In this document: piece by piece, positions 32,852-44,376 of the stretch
How positions within the stretch are numbered: the stretch's first letter is position 1
Layout: every line of letters begins with the position of its first letter
Assembly (NCBI RefSeq): GCF_003265705.1
Contig: NW_020312788.1
Span: 310,001 to 374,000 of the forward strand
Source: Callorhinus ursinus
Lineage: Eukaryota; Chordata; Mammalia; Carnivora; Otariidae
DNA length: 64,000 bases
Direction: 5' to 3'
Notes under the pieces: generated by a model
Seen by the model: the letters and a program-made list of their open reading frames with translations, nothing else
Database searches by the model: none
What the model was told of the DNA's origin: nothing
Position numbers and translations under genes: made by a program

Positions 32852-33122
32852 AAGATAGACCCCTTTTTAATAGTTAGATTTTACATCAAGGAGGCTTTTC
32901 ATCTGCACTTTCACATAGATTTTAGTTTCTTGCAAGGTGATCTCTTTTCCTGAAATAATGTATTCATTTTTTGTTTGCTTGGTTAGCATTATATAAACCA
33001 GTATCACGTCCCGATTATGTATTGAGTATTAAGTCCTGGTCTTCTAGCATTATAGGGAAACTGGATAAGTCTTACTAGGCCTTAGAAATAATAGACCCCT
33101 TAAAGGTTCATCTCCATGGAGA

Positions 33123-33256
33123 TGGGCCTGGCTGGCTCAGTCAGTGGAGCATGCAACTCTTGATCTCAGGGTTGTGAGTTCAAGCTCCACATTGGCATGG
33201 AGCCTACTTAAAAAAAATAATAAAATGTTATAAAAATAAACCCACACAAACAAAAA
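33123..33256 (+). mobile_element. CAN-SINE, short subtype
   Basis: GGGCCTGGCTGGCTCAGTCA to GGCATGGAGCCTACTT, then an AT-rich tail. A diverged 25-base duplication (AAAGGTTCATCTCCATGGAG / AAAAGTTCATTTCCATGGAG) flanks it. Confidence 0.9.
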
Positions 33257-33377
33257 CCCTAAAAGTTCATTTCCATGGAGACAAGCAATAGAGATTGTAC
33301 TGCTTCCTCCCTCTTTAGAGCATGTGGCTAATCCATCATCTTCCCACCCTCTCTTGGACCCTCATCTCCTACTTCCT

Positions 33378-33575
33378 TTTTTTTTTTTTTTTAAAGATTT
33401 TATTTATTTATTTGAGAGAGAGAGAATGAGAGAGAGCACGAGAGGGAAGAGGGTCAGAGGGAGAAGCAGACTCCCCGCTGAGCAGGGAGCCCGATGCGGG
33501 ACTCGATCCCAGGACCCCAGGATCATGACCTGAGCCGAAGGCAGTCGCTTAACCAACTGAGCCACCCAGGCGCCC
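33378..33575 (-). mobile_element. CAN-SINE
   Basis: Same subtype as 32660. Perfect CATCTCCTACTTCCT duplication. Confidence 0.97.
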
Positions 33576-33764
33576 CATCTCCTACTTCCTATCTTTGGTA
33601 GAGTTTCTACTTTTTCCATTTATTTGGCTATCTCATAGTTCTATGATTTTCCCTTTCCCTTCTTAATCAAACAGAGAAAAATACATACCATATTTTATCA
33701 AATATAACATGCTATTATTGTCAGCTGTGTCATTATTTTATATACATCTAAGAAAAAAAACCTT

Positions 33765-33966
33765 TTTTAAAAAAGATTTTATTTATTTAGAGAGAGAGTA
33801 TGAGCAGGGGGAGGGGCAGAGGGAGAGAAAGAGAGAGAATCTCAAGGAGACTATGTGGCGAGCACAGAGCCCAACGGTGGGGCTCGAAGTCACCACCCTG
33901 AGATCATGACCTGAGCCAAAATCAAGACTCTCAGACTCTTAACTGACTGAGCCACCCAGGCGCCCC
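33765..33966 (-). mobile_element. CAN-SINE
   Basis: TTTAGAGAGAGAGTATGAGC and head ending CCAGGCGCCCC. Flanks CTAAGAAAAAAAACCTT and CTAAGAAAGAAAAATCTT. Confidence 0.95.
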
Positions 33967-35281
33967 CTAAGAAAGAAAAATCTTACTAAACTATACACAA
34001 TGCCTTAACAATAGTCTGGGATGACTTAGGCATTAATTAAACTAGCCTCTCACCACTGAAATTCTTTTATTTCTTACAAGGGATTTGGCAATCTTTCCTG
34101 CCTTCAGTTGTATTTCTTGGTGTGTAATAAGAATCTTTTTGTATGTATCTTAGTACCAAAATATAGCATAGCTCCATCTATTTGTGGGTATTTTTCTTTT
34201 GCAGTTTCCATAAAGCACTTGGTTGTTTTACTGAACAAAAATACAGAAAATATGTTGACATTCCCCTGAATATGAAGGCCTCACTAATATCAAATGCACA
34301 TTCCATTGCTCTGTTCATTGGATTTCTGTGTACACAATATCTCATTTCAACAAATGCCAAAATTACAGAAGAAACTTTTTTTTAGACATTTCAAATGACA
34401 GTTCCTGTGAAATACCAACAATGTGCATTACTCCATGAAAGTGAAATGTTATGAACAGCTGTGACCAAGTATGAACATGCAGCTCTTCACTAACAGCAAT
34501 TAAGAAAGCCATCCACAGTAGAAACACAATTTTAGAAATGTTCAAAATGTAAAAAAAAAAAAAAACCCAAAAAGGTAATTTTAGAATCAATAAATATGTA
34601 TCTGTAATTTATTGTCATTTTCCATTAGGAAAAAAATATACAGCATCCATAAATGTCAACATTCCCCTATTTATTAAAAATTAAGCATATTCTATTGCAT
34701 TCACCCTTTCAGGTTACAATTTCCATTTTATACAATATATGTAGACTTTTCCCTTTTTGCATATCATTAAAGACTCATGGCTTTTCATAGATGAAACTCA
34801 TTTCAGCTAGCCATAAGTATCTTTTTTCTTTAGGTTGGCTCCATTGTCCTTTTGACATTACCCTGACATTTTACAAACATCCTTGCTTTCTGAAAGCATG
34901 AAGATATATTAAGCCTATCTTGATTTTTCTCTCTATTATAGGACATGGGATTAGATACTTTTAATGGCTGCTAGAATTAAAGATCAAAATCTGGGCACAC
35001 ACCTAGGGTTACAAATTAGATTCCATGTTAGATTCCCTGATCCGTGTAGCTGGGACATTAACTCTGCTGGGCCACTTTGATGGCAGAGCTGGAAAAAATA
35101 TTTCTCTTGATAATCTTGAGTTGACATTGATTTCTCCAATTTAATAGTAATATTCCAATCTAACTTTAATCCCTCGAAGTTCTGACCCAGTATAGAAATT
35201 TTAAATTTGTTTCCTATACAACATACCTACTTAAACATTTAACCCCTTGCTTAACCATAATTTTATCATCCCCTCTCTTAT
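33967..35281. other. AT-rich stretch without recognised repeat
   Basis: More than 1.2 kb without a SINE in the densest SINE part of the window. Blocks such as 34180-34380 look unlike any repeat I know. Overlapping frames on both strands at 34178-34590 have no domains. Possibly conserved noncoding sequence. Only an alignment can tell. Confidence 0.35.
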
Positions 35282-35604
35282 TTTTTTTAAGATTTATTTT
35301 TATTTTTATTTTTATTTATTTATTTTTAAACTTTTTATTTATTTATTCATGAGAGACAGAGAGAGAGAGGCAGAGGGAGAAGCAGGCTCCCAAGGAGCAG
35401 GGTCTGTACATCCTGATGCGGGACTCGATCCCAGGACTCTGGGATCACGACCTGAGCCGAAGGCAGACGCTCAACCATCTGAGCCACCCAGGTGCCCCTA
35501 AGATTTATTTTTAAAGTAATCTCTACACCCAACATGGGGCTAGAACCCACAACCCCCAGATCGAGAGTCACGTGCTCCACCGACTGAGCCAGCCAGGTAC
35601 CCCT
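35282..35604 (-). mobile_element. CAN-SINE, short subtype, outer member of a nest
   Basis: Its body is at 35499-35604 (TAATCTCTACACCCAACATG to CAGCCAGGTACCCC) and its tail at 35282-35300. CATCCCCTCTCTTA flanks it at 35268 and 35605. Confidence 0.93.
35301..35498 (-). mobile_element. CAN-SINE, GAGAGACAGAGAG subtype, nested
   Basis: Tail ATTTATTCATGAGAGACAGA and CAGGCTCCCAAGGAGCAGGG, shared with the copy at 46340. Inner duplication TAAGATTTATTTTTA. Confidence 0.95.
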
Positions 35605-35724
35605 CATCCCCTCTCTTATAATCCTTATATATCTTATCATTCACCAACCTGTAGTAACTTTATTGACACTCCTAAATTTCCTTCAAGAAATTTTGTATAA
35701 AATTTCCACTTTCTACACTCGTGC

Positions 35725-36175
35725 TCCTAAGTGGCATTACTCACAATAGCCAAAAGACAAAAGCAACCCAGTGTCTGTTGACCAATGAATGGATAAACAA
35801 AATACGGTATATACATAAAATAGTATATTATTCTAACTTTAAAAGGAAGGAAATTCTGACAACATCTATGCTACAACATAGATGAAATAAGCAGATTGCA
35901 AAAAGACAAATACTGTATGACTCAACTTATATGAGTTACCTAAAGTAGTCGAATTCATGGAGACAGAGAGTAGAATGGTGGTTCTAGGAGTGCTAGGAGT
36001 GTGGGAATGGGAAGTTGTTGTTTAATGGGTATAGAGTTTTAGTTTTGGAAGTTGAAAAGCATTCTGGAGATTGGTTACACAGCAATGTGAATGTACTCAA
36101 CACTACTTAACCATGGTTAAGATAGTAAATTTTATGTAAAGTGTATTTTGACAAAAGTAAAAAAAAAAAATTTAA
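35725..36175 (+). mobile_element. old L1 (L1MA/L1MB-type) 3' end
   Basis: ACTCACAATAGCCAAAAGAC, ATGAATGGATAAACAAAATA, TACTGTATGACTCAACTTAT, TGGTTACACAGCAATGTGAA, then an A-run. Forward 3' UTR in full order. Confidence 0.9.
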
Positions 36176-36369
36176 TTCATACTTTCATCAGTAGGGTATA
36201 GGAGTACTTATTTCTCCTAAAATTACTTTTACAATGCAAAAAGCAACTCGTTTTGTTTTTCAAAGTTTAATTAAGTTCATTGGAAGAATGAACAATACTT
36301 AACAATATATTAATAGCATTTTTAGTAAATTTTGCAGTGGAGAGTTGAAAATCCTCTAAGAATGGGTTC

Positions 36370-36535
36370 TTAACCTGGAGGTCCATGGATTTTTAGAACT
36401 ATCAACAGGTTGCTGAACCCCTGAGATTGTGTGCCAAATCGCATGGGTGTTCATATGTGTTTCCTGCTCCCTGAGAGAGAATCTATAGCTTACATCAAAT
36501 TCCCAAAAATCAATGTGACTCTAAAAGAAGCTTAA
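36370..36535. repeat. hAT-Charlie-like fragment
   Basis: GGGTTCTTAACCTGGAGGTC and CATGGATTTTTAGAAC resemble MER1-type hAT ends. Tentative. Confidence 0.4.
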
Positions 36536-36699
36536 GACTATTATTCTGCAGAAATAGGAATCTTCAAAAGTGCCAGGATTAAGATTTGAAAATAATTTAA
36601 AATGGTATCAAAATAGACCAAACCTAATAATCTAACAGATAAGTATAAAATTTTGCTTTTATGTTCAAAAAATTAATTTCTCAAGCAGAACACCGGCTT

Positions 36700-36905
36700 A
36701 ATAGCACTTCATATGGAAACATCTGGGAGCAGTAGGAGCGATCTTCTCGACCCCAGCTGCACCGCAGAATTATCTGCAGCTCTGCCCAGACATAGAAATG
36801 CCTGGGCTGTTCCACTGAAGATCTGATTCAGGAGGTCTGTGACAGACCCTAGCATCTGTATTTTTCTGAAGTTCAACAGTTATTTCTAAGTAACCTTTGT
36901 CCTGG
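36700..36905 (+). repeat. MER5-type hAT fragment
   Basis: CGCAGAATTATCTGCAGCTC, AGATCTGATTCAGGAGGTCT and CTAGCATCTGTATTTTTCTG in the order of MER5-type elements. Confidence 0.65.
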
Positions 36906-36929
36906 GTAAAGCATTGTGGTTTTAGACAG

Positions 36930-37085
36930 CTTAAAATTGAATCCCCACCCCCCCGTCACTAGCTGGGGGACTCTACTAACATTATTATTCATCTATAAAA
37001 TGGGAGTAAGACTGTACCCAATTTCACATTATCATTATGAAGAATTATTTCGCATTATTATTATTATTATAAAAAATGAGCTAAT
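36930..37085 (+). repeat. MIR-like fragment
   Basis: TCACTAGCTGGGGGACTCTA and CATCTATAAAATGGGAGTAA. Diverged, with an ATT microsatellite. Confidence 0.5.
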
Positions 37086-37093
37086 GTCTTAAA

Positions 37094-37280
37094 AGGGTTG
37101 CCAGATTTAACAAATAAAACTAGAAGACACAGTTAAATTTAAATTTTAAATAAACAATGAACAATTTTTTAGTATAAGTATAATCATGCAGTATTTGGGA
37201 CATACTTATACCAAAAAAATAATTCATTGTTTATCTGACTCAAATTTAACTGAATGTCCTATATTTTATCTGACAACCTT
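37094..37280. mobile_element. MER53-type palindromic DNA transposon
   Basis: Ends AGGGTTGCCAGAT and CTGACAACCTT. The arms TAAACAATGAACAATTTTTT and AAAAAAATAATTCATTGTTTA pair across a centre at about 37190. This is a foldback MITE. The human miR-1302 family is known to derive from MER53, and TTGGGACATACTTATACC at 37195-37212 lies where that microRNA would. Confidence 0.8.
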
Positions 37281-39323
37281 ATGCTTTAGGCATAGTAGGA
37301 ACTCGATGAATGTTAACAAAATCCAGTAACAGTCCCAAACTCTAGCTTCTACATGAGCTCCCAGTGTGAGGTAAGTTATTTAAATACACGAATGGATAGA
37401 TAGATACATTGATTGATAGAGAGATTGGTATAAGTGGTTTTGGTCTAAATTAATGGTGATGTCCAGACCAAGGGAGCTGAGAGTCTCATCTTTCTTTGCT
37501 GTGGTCTGATTAAGCTGGAATAAAAATTGGGGAGACTTGAGCAGAAAAGATAGGACTTCAGGGTGATCGAAAAGCTCCCTTTAACAACCACTTAGATTTC
37601 TTGAGAGTTGTCCCAGAGAAAAGATTAGAACCAAAGTGGAAGAGTGACTCGAAGCAGCTGTGAGGCCACTGTGAGGAAAATTCTCAAGGGTTAGATCAGT
37701 CTATACATCCAGTAAGCTAAAACCTAAAGAGCAGTTGAGTTTCTCACCAACTGTGGCTGGAGGTCTCCTGTCAAAATTGTCACAAAGGTGATTTCTAATG
37801 GAATGGTTGTATATATGGCCCCGCTGTGCTCTCAGATCCTTTGAAGTAAGGCCAGGCAGGGTTAATGTTGATAATGTGGCTCTTACCAAATAGGGGCTCT
37901 CCATCCCAGTGATTTCAAAGAATGTTCAATGATTGATGACAAAACATTGCATATATATCTGTAAATGATGAGATGCCCATTAAATCATAATTAATTGACA
38001 AACATTGGTAAAGTGAATTTAAAATTAATCACAAACTTACTCTATAAATGTGCAGGCTTTTGTGATGAAATTAGGATAAGGAAGGCAGATAATGTAAAAT
38101 GGGGTTTCAGTTGAGTGCCTAATGTAATTGGAAGCAATTTTTTTAAGTGATTTAGATACATAAAAAGTAATACAAACTGAAAATGATTAATCCTCATATA
38201 TTTCTGATGCTGATTAGTACCTGATATGACTCTCCCAAATAGTTTTGATTTTGTCCAATTTAGCTTGCCTGAATTTTAAAATTTCTAAACCTCAAGCCTA
38301 CCTTTATGGATCCCTATACATCACACCAGGATTGTGGAATGTGGGCTATGTAAGTCATCCTAATGGTATATACAGAAAAGAATCATAGCTTCTAGTCATA
38401 TAATAAAATTGTATGTTCAAATCATTATTGTTGCACACACCAAAATATAAAACCCCTTTATGTGATGGTATCACTCGGCTGAAATTTAACTACCCAGCAT
38501 ACCGGATGGCAAAAGAAACACCTGAAGGATGCCCTGAATCATTTTAAATAATGTAATGTTCCCGTGGAGTGCTGAGAAATAGCAATGGAAGAGGAAGACA
38601 GCCCACTATTTCTATTTCTATTGTGTTTTCCAAAGAAGCAGTACGCTTATTTGCATATATCAGTGGGGTTTTACTTTCTAATAGCATTGGTTCTCATTTA
38701 ATGAGATGTTGGCCTCTCTTTCCAGTCTTTCACATTCATACTAGTGTTGCCTATGTTTTTAGGGAAAGGGAATCCATGAGTCATTATTGTCAGCTATGTC
38801 AAAGGTGTACCCTCTACTCAACACTTACTAATTATCCACTGTGGGGATAGCTTTCTTCCCCCTTAGACTTTCTCTATTTAAAATAACAACCACGTTTCAG
38901 GTTACTTGTTTACTGGCATTCTGTACGATGAAGACACAAAAATACCAAACCTCAAATTCCACGATTCCTACTGTGTAGAACCTTTTCAAGAAATTAGGCT
39001 CTGAAATGTACAGGTTCTATTTGGAACATGCAAGATAACCCTTCCTCATGACTGAAAAACACTTCCCCAACAAAGAGGACCACTGGATCTACTGCTTTGG
39101 CTAAGCCTCACTCCCAAAACAAACATACAGGAAAACCCACTGGCTGGGTGATCCTTTGAACTTCAGAGTGACTCTGGGCTACAGATATCAAGGCTCAGAA
39201 AGACTCATTATTCTTGGGGCTTTCTGAGTTCAGAGTGACCCAAGCATGATTTTGTGGGCTAGCCTAGAAAAGCAATCTAAAAGACACACATACACACTGC
39301 TAATAAAAGACTATTTCTAAGAG
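37281..39323. other. 2-kb AT-rich stretch without recognised repeats
   Basis: No SINE, L1 or LTR in 2 kb. Homeodomain-type motifs such as CATAATTAATTGAC (about 37987) occur, but AT-rich DNA gives these by chance. Frames at 37701-37904 and 38569-38850 have no domain. A candidate for conserved noncoding sequence only. Confidence 0.35.
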
Positions 39324-39519
39324 GGGCACCTAGGTGGCTCAGTCGTTAAGCGCCTGCCTTCGGCTCAGGTCATGATCCCAGGGTCCTGGGATCGAGCAGC
39401 GCATCGGGCTCCCTGCTCAGCAGGAAGCCTGCTTCTCCCTCTCCCACTCCCCCTACTTGTGTTCCTGCTCTCACTCTCTCTCTCTGTCAAATGAATAAAT
39501 AAAATCTTAAAAAAAAAAA
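39324..39519 (+). mobile_element. CAN-SINE
   Basis: Full-length forward copy with perfect GACTATTTCTAAGAG duplications. Confidence 0.97.
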
Positions 39520-40500
39520 GACTATTTCTAAGAGAAATACTTCCAGGTAGCAAGCAATATAGTTACAGATACCTTTTTGAAAACAATCTTTTCATTATTT
39601 TGAAAAATGAATTTGGTTATATGGCCCTTTCATTAGAAATTTACTGGATGAACAGGACTTGAGGTTTATTTTTTAATTATGTTACATGTTACCAAAAATG
39701 TTGATTCTGGTGATATCAGAGCCATGCTTTGTTCCTTTTAATCAATTAAATAAGGTACTGAAATGGGGAAATGTGCTATAAATTTGCATTAAAATTGATC
39801 AGTAGGTAAATAGATATGAAAGACTTTAAGTTACAGTCAGTGAAGAACAGAAATAAGCAAAGATTTGCTTATCCAGATTGAAGGATAAATTTATTAGGGT
39901 CAGATTTTTCTGATCAGGCAAGGTTTTGAAGGCCATTTGTAACCATTCTGATTTCCATCCCTTAGTCAATCAGACCTACTTTTGATGCATCTTTGGACAC
40001 TGGTCTAACTTCCCATTCTCATCACCGCCAACCCAACCACCAACTCTATCCAGCCCAGCTGCTCTCACAACCTGCTCATTCAATAGTTATAATGGCCCTT
40101 TTATACATCCTATCCAAACCCACTCCAATCCTCTACTTTGGCACATTCATCCTAGGATTTTTCCATTGCAGTTTTAAATACGCAGATTTTTATATTGAAA
40201 ATTATTCTACCCATCCATAAGATGCAAGTATTTTACATATTTTTTGCCATTGAGATATTGGAGCTCTGTTGATCCATTGTTATTTCTTAAATGGTGCTGC
40301 TGAGCAAAAAAGTTTCATGCTTTAATTAATTGAGCTGACACATAGCACATTAAGTGAGACTATGCATTTATATCACACATTAAATATGTACATCAAATAC
40401 ATTCATAATGTATTTCCAGTTGGCAAGCCTACATCCTTTGCCTCTCACCTTTTTTTGTACTTGTTTTTCCTTAGTAACTATAGAACATAGATGAATACCT
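39520..40500. other. unassigned noncoding sequence
   Basis: No gene or repeat I can support. The frame at 39993-40220 has no domain. Confidence 0.4.
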
Positions 40501-40614
40501 TTTTTTTAAAATAATTTTAGTTTTAAGTAATCTCTTCACCCAACGTGGTATTGGAACTTACAACCCTGACATCAAGAGTCACATGCTCTATGAACTGAGC
40601 CAGCCAGGCGCCCC
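40501..40614 (-). mobile_element. CAN-SINE, short subtype
   Basis: Duplication TAGATGAATAC on both sides. Head ends CAGCCAGGCGCCCC. Confidence 0.95.
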
Positions 40615-40704
40615 TAGATGAATACTTTCTTTAGGTAAACACTTGGTTGGACTTAAGTTGTGATTTAAAAGGAGAAAGACCATCTCCCTTCTACAAGTTG
40701 CTTA

Positions 40705-40800
40705 TGTAAACATTTATTGACCATCTGCTCTGGGCCAGGTGGCATGTTAGGTATTATGGTTAAAAAATGGGCACACAATGACTATTCTATTGACAAGAAA
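40705..40800 (-). repeat. L2 fragment
   Basis: CATTTATTGACCATCTGCTC and GGGCCAGGTGGCATGTTAGG. Confidence 0.5.
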
Positions 40801-40807
40801 CTTTGGT

Positions 40808-40992
40808 GCAGTGGTTCTCACACCTTAGCGTTCTTAGGAGTCATGTCAGGGTATTAGCTGAAATGCAGATTCTGGAGTTCTCATCTACCCTAATTTTAAA
40901 AGTTTGGGGTGGGGTCCAAGAATCTGCATTTTAGCAAGTCCTCCCAGTGATTCTGATGTGGGCAGTCCATTAATAACACTTCGAAAACACAG
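40808..40992 (-). repeat. MER5-type hAT element
   Basis: CAGTGGTTCTCACACCTTAG, TCCAAGAATCTGCATTTTAG and CCAGTGATTCTGATG. Nearly complete. Confidence 0.8.
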
Positions 40993-41474
40993 TATTAAAT
41001 TCTTTTGAGTGTTTTATATTTATGCCTGTAGTTCTGTACTGTTATGAAGTTAAAAAAGTGCTATTTCAAGGAAAATGTTACTTAACCAGTTTCCTTTTCC
41101 ATGTTTTTTCTATCATATTTAAAATAAGAAACCTCATATTCTGAGATTACCTGTTAAGTATAAGAAGATTTAAAGTATAAATACGTTGCCTAAAACCTAG
41201 ACATTTATCATATATCTTTTTTCCCCAGTATTAACACGTACAATTAAATACCTTATAACAATGCTATCACTTTGTAAAAGTTTAGATTTCCAAGTTTACT
41301 ACTCTGAGTCTGCTTTTCCTTTATAGATCCTTTTCTGGCAGGTAGGGTCTCCTGCTTCAGGAGGAAGGAACATTCTGTTCTTCTAGTCGAAATAACGGCC
41401 TAGATTATGATTTGCTTGAGATATAGCTTCTAGCCATATGCCCACTACTTTGAAAGAGATTATGAAAATAAGAT
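40993..41474. other. unassigned noncoding sequence
   Basis: Nothing recognised. Confidence 0.4.
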
Positions 41475-41663
41475 TTTTTTTAAAGGTTTTATTTATTTAT
41501 TCAAGGAGCGGGAGGGGTGGCGGGAGAGGGAGAAAGAGTCTTAAGCAGACTCCACACTGAGCACAGAGCCCCATCGTGGGGCTTGGTCGCACAACCCTGA
41601 GATCACGACCTGAGCCGAAACCAAGAGTCAGATGCTTAACCAACTGCACCACCCAGACACCCC
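41475..41663 (-). mobile_element. CAN-SINE
   Basis: AAGGAGCGGGAGGGGTGGCG variant and head ending CACCCAGACACCCC. Flanks GAAAATAAGATTTT / GAAAATAGGTTTT. Confidence 0.93.
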
Positions 41664-43037
41664 GAAAATAGGTTTTAACCAAGCAAAACATTAAATAACC
41701 TAAGTCTTTAGGGGCCTATTTATTTATATTTTAATATTTCAGGAGTTTATTTAGGTTTGTCTCACCAAAACCAGAAAATTTGGGGGAAAGTAGAATTCTA
41801 TAGTTCCAAATTTCCTTAATGATTTAAGAAAGTAGAGACGCAATAACATTTGCATATATTAGTACAAATGGGGGAGAAAAAGAATAATATAACTATATTC
41901 TGACATGAAAAAATATTTTTGACAGTGTTGCCTAATTACTAACAGTGATGGCTGTGTAGAATTTGGTATTTTTCTCTTAAAATTTGGTATTTTGAGTTTG
42001 ATCAGGCAAAGGCCCCACCCCCTGCCCAACCCCATTCACTCCCCAGTCTGTCTTAATCTTCCTCTTCCAACTCACTGTGAATTCTCTCCTACAGCCAGAC
42101 TGCTTCCTTTCTTGTACACTTTGTTGTGCATTTCAACTGCAAGTTACTTGGTCTTTTAGAGCCACTTAAAGGGATGCCTTTGCTCACCTTACTGAGAGGA
42201 AATTCGTTGTTTCACTTCTCTACCAACTCTGCCCATGCAACCAAGGACTTGCCTATACATACATATAAATTGACAGTTACTTGGCTGCCATATATTATAT
42301 GTATATGGCTATATATATAATATTGACGTATATATGTCAACTTTTGAGAGCATTAAAAATGTATGTGATTTTTTTAATAAGCAGGAGACAATTATCCATA
42401 TTATATCTAAATAAAATGGAACAGTCCCACCATATCTCTCTTAAAGCAGCTACAATGCCTTTGAACTAATTGGGATCTCAACAGAAAACCTCACAAGAGC
42501 AAGCATTTTTAGATGTTTATTCACCAAAAAGAGATCTAAGAAGGCAATATCTTACAAAATGAACAGGGTCAATCATCCAGGGACAATATGCATAATTTCA
42601 GGAGCAAAATATGAGTATATATTTAATTATTGCCCCTTGGAAAATGGTATCTATTTAACTGTAGATCTTGTTCAGGTACTGTTTTCTTTGTAGTGTCTGA
42701 CATTATCTTGTTGGGAAAGGGTGTTTGGGCTCGTGAAGAGTGTTTCATGTCTTTAATGTCGAGGGCTGGAAGAATTTCACTAGTTCAATCTCTACTAACA
42801 GCATATATATAAAAATGTATCCCAGAGAAGGGTTGCTACTGACTCCAACTTGCCAGCCGTAGATATTCTGCATTTTGAACTGATTGAGGACAGGGGTGTG
42901 TTAGAAAAGGAGTAGGAAATGAGCAGAATAATGATTCATGCAGTGGTTGCCAAGAACCTTGCACTTCAATTAAAATATTATAAATGGATGTTTTTCTCTT
43001 AATAGAAAATAATTACAACTTTCACTTCTAATTTTTA
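41664..43037. other. unassigned AT-rich noncoding sequence
   Basis: No repeat or gene recognised. Short TA runs at 42295-42335. Confidence 0.4.
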
Positions 43038-43151
43038 AAATAGTTTATTTATTATTTTTTTTAGTAGTCTCTACACCCAACGTGGGGCTCAAACTCATGA
43101 CCCTGAGATCAAGAGTCACCTGCTCTTCCAACTGAGTCAGCCAGGTGCTCC
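43038..43151 (-). mobile_element. CAN-SINE, short subtype
   Basis: TAGTCTCTACACCCAACGTG and head ending CAGCCAGGTGCTCC. CACTTCTAATTT on both sides. Confidence 0.93.
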
Positions 43152-43394
43152 CACTTCTAATTTGTATTCAAATTTTATTTCACTGAACTTTTCTCCCAAC
43201 TACAAAAATTTACTCCATAATAAAGAGTGTGGAACTCAAAGTTAGAGAATAAATTATCAACTTCTTTGCTTCATGTGTGAAAACAAAATCACAGGATTTC
43301 ATAAGATTTCTTTACATACTCCTCTTCTTCAGTCAGCTTACTTCTGCAAGTATGGAAGATTACAGCACAGATCCACAGGAAAGGTTGCAGCACA

Positions 43395-43457
43395 AGCTGC
43401 TGTATATAGTTGTGCAGATTGTACAGTCCACAACCTGCACTACTGTATGTGGCAGCT
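43395..43457. other. 23-bp stem hairpin, miRNA-precursor-like or MITE core
   Basis: The left arm AGCTGCTGTATATAGTTGTGCAG (43395-43417) pairs with 43435-43457 across a 17-base loop. As RNA, 22 of 23 positions pair, four as G-U, with one U-U mismatch. Weaker pairing seems to continue outward. See findings. Confidence 0.85.
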
Positions 43458-43827
43458 CTGATTGCAGAGGCTGATTTTCCTACATTTCCTGGACTTTGTG
43501 TTTGCAGACTAGTATGAATAGAAACTAAAGAAATATATTTCATCAATGGAGAGCCCCAGTTATGCCCTCTACGCACTGGCATGTAAGACATTTGCTTTCA
43601 GCACAAGAGGTAAACAAAAGAAGGATCCAAATATGTCAAGACCAGGCAGTTACATTATTAAAGCAATAAATAAATAATAAAAAAAACAGAAAACTCAAAG
43701 TCATCATGGAGATGTATCTTGTGTCTTTTAAGACACAGGGTTTTGGAAAGACTTCTGAAGTCATGGCGGTAGTGATTCTCCTCCTCCTAAAGTAGGCCTT
43801 TCATTCACTCTTAGGATTGGTATTTCT

Positions 43828-44022
43828 TTTTTTTTTTTTAATTTTTATTTATTCGACAGAGAGAGAGACAGCAAGAGAGGGAACACAGGCAGAGGGAGTG
43901 GGAGAGGGAGAAGCAGGCTTCCCGCAGAGCAGGGAGCCTGACGCAGGGCTCGATCCCAGGACCCCGGGATCATAACCTGAGCCGAAGGCAGATGCTTAAC
44001 GACTGAGCCACCCAGGCACCCC
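43828..44022 (-). mobile_element. CAN-SINE
   Basis: Long subtype. Flanks AGGATTGGTATTTCT / AGGGTTGGTATTTCT. Confidence 0.97.
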
Positions 44023-44189
44023 AGGGTTGGTATTTCTAAGCATGGCTCCTAACTTCATGCACGTGATTTATCTTAGCATATAGCTGAGCTCATAGATTCC
44101 CTTCTTTGATCAAATGCTTGGTTATCGATACTATACAAGTTTATACCTGAGCCGAATATTTTAAGGAGCAAATTTAAACAAAATTTCTT

Positions 44190-44376
44190 TTTTTTTTAAG
44201 ATTTTTATTTATTTATTTGAGAGAGAGAGTGAGCACAAGTGAGAGTCAGAGGCAGATGGAGAGGAAGAAGCAGACTTCTCGCTGAGCAGGGAGCCTGATG
44301 CAGGGCTTGATCCCAGGACCCGGAGATCATGACCTGAGCCAAAGGCAGACGTTTGACTAAGTCACCCAGGAATCCC
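44190..44376 (-). mobile_element. CAN-SINE
   Basis: The head has lost several bases (GACGTTTGACTAAGTCACCC). Flanks TAAACAAAATTTCTT / TAAACAAGATTTCTT. Confidence 0.95.

Noticed and set aside
31284..33576. regularly spaced similar blocks that might look like an array
   Set aside because: They are separate SINE insertions of about 200 bases, each with its own target duplication. CRISPR arrays do not occur in this genome type.
43273..43591. three overlapping frames around the 43.4-kb hairpin
   Set aside because: The frames on both strands are by-products of the palindrome. No coding signature.
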